63,482 nt of DNA from Chitinophaga pinensis (lineage in GTDB: Bacteria; Bacteroidota; Bacteroidia; Chitinophagales; Chitinophagaceae), in the NCBI GenBank assembly GCA_945862385.1, contig CAMAXV010000015.1, positions 1 through 63,482 of the forward strand, read 5' to 3'. The position numbers and the translations under genes were made by a program. Each line of letters begins with the position of its first letter. Within the stretch, counting starts at the first letter, position 1. The notes under the pieces are model-generated. The model did no database searches and was not told the origin of the DNA. It saw only the letters and a program-made list of their open reading frames with translations. This document shows, piece after piece, positions 35,795 to 44,802 of the stretch.

Positions 35795-36625
35795 TTATTT
35801 CAAAGACGGAATCGGAGCCGGGTCCATATCTGTATAGTCTAAATTCTCTCCTGCCATTCCCCAAACAAAGGCATAATTGGATGTTCCACATCCGAAATGC
35901 ATACTCCAGGGCGGAGAAATAACTGCCTCATCATTGGCCATGACCAGGTGTCTTGTTTCCTGCGGCTCTCCCATAAAATGGAATAACCTGTGTGCTGCAT
36001 CCAGATCAAAATACAAATAGACTTCCATCCTTCTGGTATGTGTATGCGGTGGAACAGAATTCCAGACACTTCCTGGCTCCAGCACGGTTAGTCCCATCAC
36101 AAGCTGACAACTTCTGATGCCGTCATTATGAATGTATTTATAAACTGTACGTTTATTTGAAGTGGAAGCATCTCCAAGACCAACTGGCGAAGCATCTTCA
36201 CGGGTATACTTAACAGTAGGAAATGATTGATGAGCAGGAGCAGAAAGCAGATAAAATTTAGCAGGCTGTGTTGGATCAGCGGAACTGAACGAAACCTCAT
36301 TTACGCCCTTACCCAGGTAAAGACATTCCAGTTTCTGAAGCGGATACTCCACACCGTCCGCTGAAACTGATCCGTTTCCACCCAGGTTGATGATACCCAG
36401 TTCCCTTCTTTCCAGAAAATAACCAGCACGTAATTCAGCAGGGTTTGACAACACAACCTGATATGCTGTGGGCATTACACCGCCAATAATGACTCTGTCG
36501 TGATGCGAATAAACAAGTTTTAACTTCCCGGATATAAACAAATCCTGAACGAGGAAATGCTCTCGCAGGCCATCTGTATCCAGATGTTTTGTTTCATTTT
36601 TCCCTATTGCAAAGCGAATTTCCAT
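35795..36625 (-). CDS. kduI: 5-dehydro-4-deoxy-D-glucuronate isomerase
   Basis: From the ATG at 36625 the protein is 276 residues, the usual KduI size; an upstream TTG at 36649 would add eight. It begins MEIRFAIGKNETKHLDTDGL and has the cupin metal ligands in VPPHTHTRRMEVYLYF and PPWSMHFGCG. It isomerises 4-deoxy-L-threo-5-hexosulose uronate (from unsaturated uronides) to the 2,5-diketo form. This shows that the locus also handles products of polysaccharide lyases such as pectate or glycosaminoglycan lyases. A TATATTTG box on the minus strand (36654-36647) and two operator-like motifs lie upstream. Confidence 0.93.
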   Translation of the reverse strand: MEIRFAIGKNETKHLDTDGLREHFLVQDLFISGKLKLVYSHHDRVIIGGVMPTAYQVVLSNPAELRAGYFLERRELGIINLGGNGSVSADGVEYPLQKLECLYLGKGVNEVSFSSADPTQPAKFYLLSAPAHQSFPTVKYTREDASPVGLGDASTSNKRTVYKYIHNDGIRSCQLVMGLTVLEPGSVWNSVPPHTHTRRMEVYLYFDLDAAHRLFHFMGEPQETRHLVMANDEAVISPPWSMHFGCGTSNYAFVWGMAGENLDYTDMDPAPIPSLK

Positions 36626-36646
36626 GGTTATGCTGTTAATGATTGT

Positions 36647-36654
36647 CAAATATA
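36647..36654 (-). promoter_or_regulatory. Candidate -7 box for kduI operon
   Basis: TATATTTG on the minus strand matches the Bacteroidota -7 consensus TAnnTTTG and lies 21 bp upstream of the kduI ATG. No good -33 box was found at the expected spacing. Confidence 0.4.
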
Positions 36655-36691
36655 CAAAAACGAATATGCCCGTTAGTTTTGAGCTGCATCT

Positions 36692-36725
36692 TTTTACGAA
36701 ATCGTTCCCGTGATACGAAAACGTT
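36692..36725. promoter_or_regulatory. Paired LacI-type operator motifs upstream of kduI
   Basis: Read on the minus strand, AACGATTTCGTAAAA (36706-36692) matches the site at 20004-20018 in 14 of 15 bases, and AACGTTTTCGTATCA (36725-36711) matches in 12 of 15. They lie side by side between kduI and the divergent amidohydrolase gene, upstream of the -7 box. This supports common control of both halves of the locus. Confidence 0.55.
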
Positions 36726-36797
36726 TACTTGCCCGTATCAATTCATTTGTAGCTGAAAATAAGTTACCTTCAAACCTCATAAAATCAGGTTAAAAAA

Positions 36798-38132
36798 ATG
36801 AAAAAAACATGTTTACTATCACTGATGCTGATGGCCTTTCTCCTGCCACAGGCCCAACGAAAAGCGCTGGTTGGCGGAACACTGGTAGATGGATTCGGTG
36901 GCAAACCCATCCAAAACAGTGTTATCCTGATCAATGGTGAAACCATTGAAAAAGTTGGTCGTGTTGGAGAACTGACTATCCCCAATGGCACACAGATCAT
37001 CTCAACGGAAGGAATGACCGTGATGCCGGGATTGTGGGACATGCATGTGCACATGATGATCAACGGCCATTCTGATTATCCTTACTGGGATAAAAAATAT
37101 CCCCCTTTATTTAAAAACATTATCATGCCAGCCTCCGCCCATCAGCTGCTGATGGCGGGAGTAACCAGTGCCCGAGACCTTGGCGGACCGCTTGAGGAAA
37201 GTATCTGGGTAAGAGACGCCATCAACAAGGGTGAACTCCCCGGCCCTACCATGTATGTAAGCGGCCCATTTCTGCAACACAGGCCCTATCCTGGTACAGA
37301 GCAGTTCCGCTGGGGGATTTATGGTGAAAAGGATGCACGGGAAAAAGTACAAACCCTTGCAAAAGCAGGTGTTGATTGTATCAAGTTGATTGATCAGGAT
37401 GAAATGACAAGGGAAGAAGTAATGGCCGTGGTGGATGAAGCCCATAAACACAAACTGAAGGTAGTGGGACATTCTCACAGGCCTGATGAAATACGAATCG
37501 GACTGGAAGCAGGTGTTGATAATTTTGAACATACAGGCTTATCCTCATCACCAGCCTATCCGGATGACATTGTTAAAGCCATTGCGGAAAGAACTGCCAA
37601 AATGAGTCAGGGTCCGCTTTTCTGGACGCCAACTGTTGAAGGACTCTACAACTATGAAGATGTGCGCGATAACCCGGAAAAAATTGATGATCCGTCGTGG
37701 CACCTTGGACTACCAGACTCAATAGTTGCTGACATAAGGAATTCACTCAAACATCCCGGTAGGATGAGCTATTTTCAGCTCACACCCATCAGAAAACCAA
37801 CCCTGGAAACGAAATTCAAACAATTGCAAAAAGCAGGTGTTGTGATGCTCATTGGAACTGATAGTGGCATCCCCATGAAATTCCATTCACAAAGTACCTG
37901 GAATGAATTGGATGTTTGGGTCCGTGTATTTGGTGTTGACCCTATCCAGGCAATCAAATCCGCCACCTACTGGCCATCCGTTTTCATGGGTGTAGACAAC
38001 AAGGTGGGCACAGTGAGTGAGGGTAAACAAGCAGACATAATTGCTGTAAAAGGAGATGCACTCAAATACATAAGCCTCCTGCAGCGTGTTGACATCATCA
38101 TGAAAAAAGGTAAAATCTATAAAGGACAATAA
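36798..38132 (+). CDS. Secreted amidohydrolase (imidazolonepropionase-like)
   Basis: The 444-residue protein has a signal peptide (MKKTCLLSLMLMAFLLPQAQ) and an amidohydrolase TIM barrel: metal-binding HVH in PGLWDMHVHMM, a Lys region CIKLIDQDEM, His in VGHSHRPDEI and FEHTGL, and the metal Asp in GTDSGIP. The outer domain at both ends is of the urease-alpha type. It would hydrolyse an amide, lactam or peptide-like bond in the periplasm. It is 1 bp from the gamma-glutamyltransferase-family gene, so the two probably work on the same class of substrate, perhaps cyclic or gamma-linked peptides. Confidence 0.82.
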   Translation: MKKTCLLSLMLMAFLLPQAQRKALVGGTLVDGFGGKPIQNSVILINGETIEKVGRVGELTIPNGTQIISTEGMTVMPGLWDMHVHMMINGHSDYPYWDKKYPPLFKNIIMPASAHQLLMAGVTSARDLGGPLEESIWVRDAINKGELPGPTMYVSGPFLQHRPYPGTEQFRWGIYGEKDAREKVQTLAKAGVDCIKLIDQDEMTREEVMAVVDEAHKHKLKVVGHSHRPDEIRIGLEAGVDNFEHTGLSSSPAYPDDIVKAIAERTAKMSQGPLFWTPTVEGLYNYEDVRDNPEKIDDPSWHLGLPDSIVADIRNSLKHPGRMSYFQLTPIRKPTLETKFKQLQKAGVVMLIGTDSGIPMKFHSQSTWNELDVWVRVFGVDPIQAIKSATYWPSVFMGVDNKVGTVSEGKQADIIAVKGDALKYISLLQRVDIIMKKGKIYKGQ

Positions 38133-38133
38133 C

Positions 38134-40020
38134 ATGAAAAAGATTTTCATGCTGTTTACATGCAGCGTAATGATTTATTCAGTTCAGGCACAGCAAACCC
38201 AAAAGCCGCCTTTACACGGTAAAAACTGGATGGCTATTACCGGTAAACCGCTAGCGGCAACCGCAGGCGCTACCATATTCAACAAAGGTGGAAACGCTGT
38301 GGATGCAGCCTGTGCCATGCTTGCGGCTACCTGTACCATGTGGGATGTGCTGAGTTGGGGAGGTGAAACACAAGCCATTATCTACAACCCCAAAACCGGT
38401 AAAGTAATCAGCATCAATGCTATGGGCGTTGCCCCAACCGGAGCAACTCCTGAATTCTTCAAATCCAAAGGATACAATTTCCCACCTGAATACGGTCCGC
38501 TTGCAGCCACCACGCCCGGAACCCCCGGTGGAATCTGTCACATGCTTGCAAACTATGGCACGATGAGCCTGAAACAAGTACTTGCGCCAGCCATGCAGCT
38601 GGCTTCAGGATACCCTATTGATGCACAAACAGCGAACAGCATCGAAAGAGGAAAGCAGCGCATCAAGGAATGGCCTTACAGCAAGTCTGTTTTCCTGCCA
38701 CACCTCGGAGAGAAGCGTGAAGCCCCGGAAGCCGGTGAGATTTTTGTGCAGCAGGACCTCTACAACACCCTGGCTAAAATGGTTGAAGCAGAACAGAATG
38801 CCCTGAAAAAAGGTGCTACAAGAAAAGCAGCTATCATGGCCGCATTCGATCGTTTTTACAAAGGTGATATCGCGGATGAATTTGTAAGGGGAAGCAAAGA
38901 GCAGGGTGGTTTGATTACCAAGCAGGACCTGGCCACCTGGAAACCTATTGAGGAAGAACCACGTCACGTCAGCTACAAAGGTATTGATGTATACAAGTTA
39001 CAGGAATGGACACAGGGTCCGGCCATGCTTCAGGCGCTGAATATCCTCGAAAATTTCGACCTGAAAAAAATGGGATACAATAGCACACAATATATTCATA
39101 CCGTTTATCAGGCCATGAATATGGCTTTTGCAGACAGGGATTTCTATTACGGCGACCCATACAATGGTCCAGTTGAACCCATCAAAGGCTTACTGAGTAA
39201 GGAGTATGCCAAACTCCGGGCATCTCAGATCAATCCAGACAAGAATGATGCCCTGGTAGGTCCGGGTGACCCCTACCCCTTTGAAGGCAAGGAAAACCCA
39301 TACAAAGCATTGCTTGCTCAACGCGGCTTCCCTGAATTTGGAGGAGGTAACAGGAATTTTGTTCCGGCTCATGATTCAGGTGGACTGGCTATGCTGGATG
39401 AAAATTATATGGACAGGCTCTGGAGGGGAACGACTTCTGTTGAGGCAGCAGATAAGGAAGGATGGGTTGTATCTATTACACCAAGTGGCGGTTGGATACC
39501 TGCCTGCATAGCCGGAAAAACAGGCGTAGGAATAAGTCAGCGTATGCAAAGCTTCGTGCTGGACTCAACCATCAATCCATTCAATGTGGTAGCCCCCGGC
39601 AAACGGCCGCGTGTTACCCTTACACCCAGCCTGGCCATGAAAGACGGGAAACCACTCATGGCATTTGCTGTTCAGGGAGGAGACACGCAAGACCAGAATC
39701 TGCTGCAGTTTTTTCTGAACATGGTTGAATTCGGGATGACCGTTCAACAAGCAACTGAAGCAGGAAACATCAACAGCAATCAGCTATGGCTGTCTTTGGG
39801 TGGAACAAAAACAGACGACAGGAAACCTAAACCCGGTAGTATTTTACTGATCGACAAAACCCCTGCTGACGTACGGGAAGCCCTAAAGAAGATGGGATAT
39901 ACCCTTAGTTTTGACGACCGAACTTCTGGTCCGATTAATGCCATTTGGTTCGACTGGAAACATGGCAGCATGTGGGGAGGATCTAGTAATCATGGCGAAG
40001 ATTACGGAATTGGATGGTGA
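38134..40020 (+). CDS. Gamma-glutamyltransferase-family Ntn hydrolase, secreted
   Basis: The 628-residue protein has a signal peptide (MKKIFMLFTCSVMIYSVQAQ) and the GGT fold: KGGNAVDAACAMLAATCTMW, TTPGTPGG and a likely self-cleavage site with nucleophile Thr in WRGTTSVEAAD (about residue 433), then the C-terminal part with VAPGKRPRVTLTPSLAMKDG. The sequence around the nucleophile differs from the GGT norm (TTHFSV), so it may be an acylase or another GGT-like hydrolase. It forms an operon with the upstream amidohydrolase. Being exported, it is unlikely to complete the cytoplasmic gamma-glutamyl amine route at 9.4-14.7 kb. Confidence 0.82.
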   Translation: MKKIFMLFTCSVMIYSVQAQQTQKPPLHGKNWMAITGKPLAATAGATIFNKGGNAVDAACAMLAATCTMWDVLSWGGETQAIIYNPKTGKVISINAMGVAPTGATPEFFKSKGYNFPPEYGPLAATTPGTPGGICHMLANYGTMSLKQVLAPAMQLASGYPIDAQTANSIERGKQRIKEWPYSKSVFLPHLGEKREAPEAGEIFVQQDLYNTLAKMVEAEQNALKKGATRKAAIMAAFDRFYKGDIADEFVRGSKEQGGLITKQDLATWKPIEEEPRHVSYKGIDVYKLQEWTQGPAMLQALNILENFDLKKMGYNSTQYIHTVYQAMNMAFADRDFYYGDPYNGPVEPIKGLLSKEYAKLRASQINPDKNDALVGPGDPYPFEGKENPYKALLAQRGFPEFGGGNRNFVPAHDSGGLAMLDENYMDRLWRGTTSVEAADKEGWVVSITPSGGWIPACIAGKTGVGISQRMQSFVLDSTINPFNVVAPGKRPRVTLTPSLAMKDGKPLMAFAVQGGDTQDQNLLQFFLNMVEFGMTVQQATEAGNINSNQLWLSLGGTKTDDRKPKPGSILLIDKTPADVREALKKMGYTLSFDDRTSGPINAIWFDWKHGSMWGGSSNHGEDYGIGW

Positions 40021-40042
40021 AATTCATTTTATGCGGATAAAC

Positions 40043-40071
40043 AAAAAAGCCACCTCTTGGGTGGCTTTTTT
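40043..40071 (+). terminator. Rho-independent terminator
   Basis: A GC-rich stem AAGCCACC / GGTGGCTT with a short loop is preceded by an A-run and followed by a T-run, 22 bp after the GGT-family stop. It can act in both directions. Confidence 0.85.
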
Positions 40072-40122
40072 ATGAAATTGAGTTTATTTAAACAAAACGA
40101 ATTATGCCACATATATTTCAAA

Positions 40123-40305
40123 AACTCCCCTCCTGGACAGGAGGGGTGGCACGAATGAGTCAGCACCGAAGGTGATGGCGAATGAGCTTGCCTGCCGCAG
40201 GCAGGTGACGGGGTGGTGGATGTTGAAATATAACTCCACCACCCCGCCTCAACAAACTCACTTCGTTCATTTGTCTCGGCACCCCTCCTGTCCAGGAGGG
40301 GAGTT
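40123..40305. repeat. 183-bp element with 26-bp terminal inverted repeats (copy A)
   Basis: The ends, 40123-40148 and 40280-40305, are perfect 26-bp inverted repeats (beginning AACTCCCCTCC). Inside is a central inverted repeat of GGGGTGGTGG and CCACCACCCC around a 16-base spacer, and a CTGCC..GGCAG hairpin. It is a MITE- or REP-like intergenic element; no ORF is expected. Copy B at 44803-44985 has the same length and lies in the opposite orientation. Confidence 0.8.
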
Positions 40306-40332
40306 GTTTTTTTTATGAAGCTTGAATTAGAT

Positions 40333-41523
40333 TTATACAAGCGCCTTCATGGCATTGGAAATCCTGTCCATGGCTGCTTCAATTTTCTCCATGCTGTTGG
40401 CGAAGGAAATCCTGATGCAATCGGGTTCACCGAAAGCACGGCCTGTAACTGTAGATACATGGGCAGTATTCAGCAGATACATACAAAGGTCGTCTGCATC
40501 CTTGATGACTTCATCACCTATTTTCTTGCCAAAATAAGCCTTTACTACTGGGAACACATAAAATGCCCCATCTGGCTCAGCTATCTGAAGTCCGGGAATC
40601 GCGTTAATGAGCTGTAACATCCTTTCCCTTCTCCTCCCAAATTCAGTATTCATATCCAGACTAGGCTGCATGTCTCCCGTAAGCGCAACAATAGCACCAC
40701 GCTGGGTTACAGCATTTGTACCGCTTGTATATTGACCCTGCAATTTTTCGCAAGCCTTCACAATATCTGGATGAGCAGCAATGTAACCCAGACGATACCC
40801 GGTCATGGCATAACCCTTACTCAGTCCATTTATGATGATAACGCGCTCTTTCAGGTCTTCAAACTGAGCGATACTTTCATGTTTGCCAACGAAATTGATG
40901 TATTCATAAATTTCATCAGAAAGAATCAGCACATTGGGATGCTTTCTGAAAACCTCAGCCAGTGCGGTCAGTTCCTCATTTGAATACACTGAACCACTGG
41001 GGTTACAGGGCGAGGAGAACATGAACAACCTCGTTTGAGGAGTAATAGCTGCCTCAAGTTCTGCAGGCGTAATTTTATATTTGTTCTCAAGAGAAGTGCG
41101 AACAAGCACCACTTTACCTTCAGCAAGTTTAACAATTTCAGAATAGGTTACCCAATATGGTGTTGGAATAACCACCTCGTCGCCCTTGTCTACCACCGCC
41201 ATAATCACATTGGCCAGACTTTGCTTAGCTCCAGTAGATACAAGGATGTTTTCAGCCTTGTATTCAAGGTTATTGTCTCTGCGCAATTTGGTACAAACTG
41301 CCTCACGGAGGTCTGGATAACCAGCGACAGGGGTATAATGACTGTAATTGTCATCAACAGCCTTTTTGAGGGCATCTTTGATATGTACCGGCGTATCAAA
41401 ATCAGGCTCTCCAAGAGAAAGATCAATTACATCAATTCCTTTAGCCCTTAGTTCACGGCCCAATTTGGCCATTTTAAGCGTTTCCGGCTCTGCGAAAAGG
41501 TCCAGGCGGGATGAAAGTTTCAT
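40333..41523 (-). CDS. Class I PLP-dependent aminotransferase (aspartate aminotransferase-like)
   Basis: The 396-residue protein is a fold-type I aminotransferase. It shows SLGEPDFDTPVHIKDA, TGAKQSLANVIMAVVDKGDE, SSPCNPSGSVY, ILSDEIYEYI and the PLP-binding Lys in INGLSKGYAMTGYRLGY. The closest functional group is the Igamma-type aspartate (and sometimes prephenate) aminotransferase. It is a single gene, divergent from secDF, with a TACCTTTG box upstream. Confidence 0.88.
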   Translation of the reverse strand: MKLSSRLDLFAEPETLKMAKLGRELRAKGIDVIDLSLGEPDFDTPVHIKDALKKAVDDNYSHYTPVAGYPDLREAVCTKLRRDNNLEYKAENILVSTGAKQSLANVIMAVVDKGDEVVIPTPYWVTYSEIVKLAEGKVVLVRTSLENKYKITPAELEAAITPQTRLFMFSSPCNPSGSVYSNEELTALAEVFRKHPNVLILSDEIYEYINFVGKHESIAQFEDLKERVIIINGLSKGYAMTGYRLGYIAAHPDIVKACEKLQGQYTSGTNAVTQRGAIVALTGDMQPSLDMNTEFGRRRERMLQLINAIPGLQIAEPDGAFYVFPVVKAYFGKKIGDEVIKDADDLCMYLLNTAHVSTVTGRAFGEPDCIRISFANSMEKIEAAMDRISNAMKALV

Positions 41524-41542
41524 TATTTCAAAATTTTGAGGG

Positions 41543-41550
41543 CAAAGGTA
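41543..41550 (-). promoter_or_regulatory. Candidate -7 box for the aminotransferase gene
   Basis: TACCTTTG on the minus strand fits TAnnTTTG, 19 bp before the ATG at 41523. No clear -33 element was found. Confidence 0.4.
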
Positions 41551-41595
41551 AAAAACGATAGCGATAATCCGTGGGATATTTTGTAGTCAATTCCC

Positions 41596-41603
41596 TATCT
41601 TTG
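41596..41603 (+). promoter_or_regulatory. Candidate -7 box for secDF
   Basis: TATCTTTG on the plus strand fits TAnnTTTG, 49 bp before the secDF ATG. The expected -33 element is not evident. Confidence 0.4.
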
Positions 41604-41652
41604 CCCGCCCCGATTGTTCGGGTGATATTATATTAGCACAAATCAAATATTT

Positions 41653-44600
41653 ATGCAACTGAAAGGTTTGGTTCGTTTTTTTGCGATAGCCCTGATTCTG
41701 ATCTCGGTTTACCAGCTTCATTTCACGCTGGTAGTTCGCAACCATGAGGGTAAACAGGAAGAAAAAGCTGAGGCTTTTGTTAAAGCCAATTTTCCCAATG
41801 CAGACACGGAAACCCGCGATCTGGAGTTTAACAAGCGGTACCGCAGGTTGCTCGACAGCACCCGTGAAACCACTGTTACTTACGGCATTACCGGTGCCAT
41901 CACATACCAAAAGGCAAAAGAACAGGAGTTAAACCTGGGTCTTGATTTGCAGGGTGGTATGAGTGTAACACTGGAGGTTGAACTGGAGGGATTACTGAAA
42001 TCTCTTGCCAACAACTCCAAAGATCCTGCACTCAACAATGCACTCAATGCTGCCATTACTGAGAAGAAAAGCAGTGATGCAGATTTCATTACGCTGTTTG
42101 CCAATGCTTACAAAACACAAAACCCAAGTGGTAAATTGTCTACTATGTTTGCTGGAACAAGCGGCAGGACCATCAAAATGGAAGACAGTGACAACGAGGT
42201 TATCACTAAACTCCAGGCATATGCAGAAGGTGCCATCAGCAATACCTTCAATGTTTTACAAAAACGTATCGACCAGTTTGGAGTTGCTCAACCCAACATC
42301 CAGCTTGATAAGGTAAAAGGTATCATCACCGTTGAATTACCAGGTGTAAAAGACGATCCTGAGCGTGTAAGAAAGTATCTGCAAGCTACTGCTAACCTGC
42401 AGTTCTGGGAAGTTTACAACATTGGTGAACTGGACAAGTCATTTACTGACGCAGAAAAATCACTTCAGGCTTATTTTGCCGGAGCACCTGCCGCTGTAGA
42501 TACAGTTGCTGCAGCACAACCAGCTGTACAAAGCACAGATACAACCAAATCAGCTACCATCGGTGAACTTGTTAAAGGAACGGGTGCTGTAAAGAAAGAT
42601 ACTGTTAAGGCAACTACTAAATCCTTCTTCACTATTTTCCAGCCCATCCCACCCCAACAAGATGCACAAGGCAGAATGAGCTTTGCACCTAATTTGGGTT
42701 TCATTGCTGGTCGTGATACAGCTGTTTTCAATGAATACATGGCCATAGAAAGCGTGAGAAGTCAGTTCCCCGGCAATGTTCGTTTTGCATTCGGTATTCC
42801 CGAAGTGAATGAAAACGGTGTAAAAAGTGATATCGTTGCTGTTTACGCACTGAAAACCCTTGAGGGTTCTGACAAAGCAAAACTGGAAGGTGATGGTGTT
42901 CAGCAAGCGTCTCAGGATTACGACGACAGGGGAAGACCTGCTATCAAAATGCTTATGACTAAACAAGGTGAGCGTACCTGGGCTGAAATGACCAGCGCCA
43001 ATGTAGGGAAACCTATCGCCATTGTTCTGGACAACATTGTTTACTCCGCTCCCAATGTCATCAACCCCATTACTGGTGGTAATTCTGAGATCAGCGGAAA
43101 CTTTGATATAGAAGAAGCACAGGATCTTGCTAATATCCTGCAGTCTGGTAAACTTCCCGCCCCTGCAAAAATCGTTCAGGAGCAGGTTGTTGGCCCAACG
43201 CTAGGTGCATCTGCCATTGAGGGCGGTGCCATGGCTTTCGGTATTTCATTTGTGGTGATTTTCATCCTGATGATTGTTTACTACAACACCGGTGGATGGG
43301 TAGCCAACATAGCCCTTATCCTGAACCTGTTGTTTACTGTGGGTGTATTGAGTGCACTGGGTGCCACACTTACTGCTCCAGGTATTGCAGGTCTGGTACT
43401 GACAATCGGTATGGCTGTGGATACGAACGTTATCATTTTTGAACGCATCAAGGATGAACTGAACTTTGGTAAAAGTTACCAGATGGCCGTAGCTGAAGGT
43501 TACAAGCGGTCAATGGCTCCTGTTCTTGACGCCCACATTACTACGCTCCTTACAGCCTGTATCTTGTTCTATTTTGGTCTCGGTCCGGTACTCGGATTCG
43601 CCACCACACAGATTCTGGGTATCCTCCTTTCGCTTTTCTGCGGAATCCTGATCTCCAGGTTGATTTCTGACTTCTGGACAAACAAACAAAGGCATTTTGA
43701 ATATTTCACCAATGTGAGCCGCAATGTTTTCAAAAATGCAAACTATCAGTTCATCCAGTACAGGAAAGTTGCTTACATCATTTCTGTTGTTGTTCTGATC
43801 CTCGGTATCGGTGCTTTGTTCAACGGATTTGACCAGGGTGTGGAATACAAAGGCGGACGCAGCTATACCGTTCGTTTCGATAAGCCAACTGAAAATGAGA
43901 AAATCAGGGAATCACTGAAATCAGTTTTCGGAGAGCATCCGGTACTGAAAACAGTAGGTGATAACAAAACACTGAATATCACAACTTCATACCTGATTGA
44001 CGACGTGAGCAAGAATGCGGATTCTACCGTAGAAGCTGCACTCTATGCGGGACTTAAAGAGAGTCTGCCTGCAGGTTTAGCATATGCCGATTTCAATAAA
44101 AATTATAAGCAAAGTTCACAAACTGTTCAACCATCCATTTCGGATGACCTTAAAAAAGGTGCAGTTAAAGCTACAATCTTCTCACTGATTGCTATCTTCC
44201 TCTATATCTTCCTGCGTTTCCGCGACTGGAGATATTCAATTGGAACTGTTATAGCCTTGTTACATGACGTTTTTGTAACACTTGCTGTATTCTCATTCCT
44301 CAGGGGTGTAGTTCCTTTCCCACTGGAAATCGATCAGCACTTCATCGCAGCCATTCTTACAGTTATTGGTTTCTCGATGAATGATACTGTAATTGTATTT
44401 GACCGGATCAGGGAATACGCTAAAAAGCTCAAAGGTGAGTCTAAAGATACCATCATCAACAGGGCAATCAATGATACACTGAGCAGAACGATCATGACTT
44501 CACTCACTGTATTCCTGACCATCCTCATCCTCTTCATTTTTGGTGGTGAGGTTACCAAAGGATTTGCTTTTGCCATGCTTATTGGTGTGGTAACAGGTAC

Positions 44601-44694
44601 TTACTCCTCAATTTTTGTTGCAGCACCGGTTCTGGTTGACATTGCCAAAAGCAAAGCACTCGGAGAAGCCGACTCAAAAAAGTCAAAAAAATAA
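41653..44694 (+). CDS. secDF: Protein translocase subunit SecDF (fused)
   Basis: The 1013-residue protein fuses SecD (about residues 1-670) and SecF (about 690-1013), as usual in Bacteroidota. The SecD part has LGLDLQGGMSVTLEVELEG, a large periplasmic domain, and the membrane motif GMAVDTNVIIFERIKDEL. The SecF part has GVEYKGGRSYTVRF and GFSMNDTVIVFDRIREYAKK. It uses the proton gradient to help pull proteins through SecYEG. Some 12 membrane segments are expected. A low-complexity Ala/Thr stretch near residues 275-325 lies in the periplasmic domain. Confidence 0.97.
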   Translation: MQLKGLVRFFAIALILISVYQLHFTLVVRNHEGKQEEKAEAFVKANFPNADTETRDLEFNKRYRRLLDSTRETTVTYGITGAITYQKAKEQELNLGLDLQGGMSVTLEVELEGLLKSLANNSKDPALNNALNAAITEKKSSDADFITLFANAYKTQNPSGKLSTMFAGTSGRTIKMEDSDNEVITKLQAYAEGAISNTFNVLQKRIDQFGVAQPNIQLDKVKGIITVELPGVKDDPERVRKYLQATANLQFWEVYNIGELDKSFTDAEKSLQAYFAGAPAAVDTVAAAQPAVQSTDTTKSATIGELVKGTGAVKKDTVKATTKSFFTIFQPIPPQQDAQGRMSFAPNLGFIAGRDTAVFNEYMAIESVRSQFPGNVRFAFGIPEVNENGVKSDIVAVYALKTLEGSDKAKLEGDGVQQASQDYDDRGRPAIKMLMTKQGERTWAEMTSANVGKPIAIVLDNIVYSAPNVINPITGGNSEISGNFDIEEAQDLANILQSGKLPAPAKIVQEQVVGPTLGASAIEGGAMAFGISFVVIFILMIVYYNTGGWVANIALILNLLFTVGVLSALGATLTAPGIAGLVLTIGMAVDTNVIIFERIKDELNFGKSYQMAVAEGYKRSMAPVLDAHITTLLTACILFYFGLGPVLGFATTQILGILLSLFCGILISRLISDFWTNKQRHFEYFTNVSRNVFKNANYQFIQYRKVAYIISVVVLILGIGALFNGFDQGVEYKGGRSYTVRFDKPTENEKIRESLKSVFGEHPVLKTVGDNKTLNITTSYLIDDVSKNADSTVEAALYAGLKESLPAGLAYADFNKNYKQSSQTVQPSISDDLKKGAVKATIFSLIAIFLYIFLRFRDWRYSIGTVIALLHDVFVTLAVFSFLRGVVPFPLEIDQHFIAAILTVIGFSMNDTVIVFDRIREYAKKLKGESKDTIINRAINDTLSRTIMTSLTVFLTILILFIFGGEVTKGFAFAMLIGVVTGTYSSIFVAAPVLVDIAKSKALGEADSKKSKK

Positions 44695-44721
44695 GAAGCT
44701 GACTAACAATCAAGCTCTACA

Positions 44722-44753
44722 AGAAAGCCCCGAACAGATGTTCGGGGCTTTCT
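44722..44753 (+). terminator. Rho-independent terminator after secDF
   Basis: The stem AGAAAGCCCCGAAC / GTTCGGGGCTTTCT with a short loop, flanked by A and T residues, lies 27 bp after the secDF stop. It is a strong terminator. Confidence 0.9.
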
Positions 44754-44802
44754 TTATTAAATAAGGAAAAAAATTAATGCATTGTGCTTTTAAAACGCGA
44801 GA

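Noticed and set aside
38134-40020. GGT-family protein as the missing gamma-glutamyl hydrolase of the amine operon
   Set aside because: It has a signal peptide and lies 23 kb away with a different partner; the amine route is cytoplasmic.
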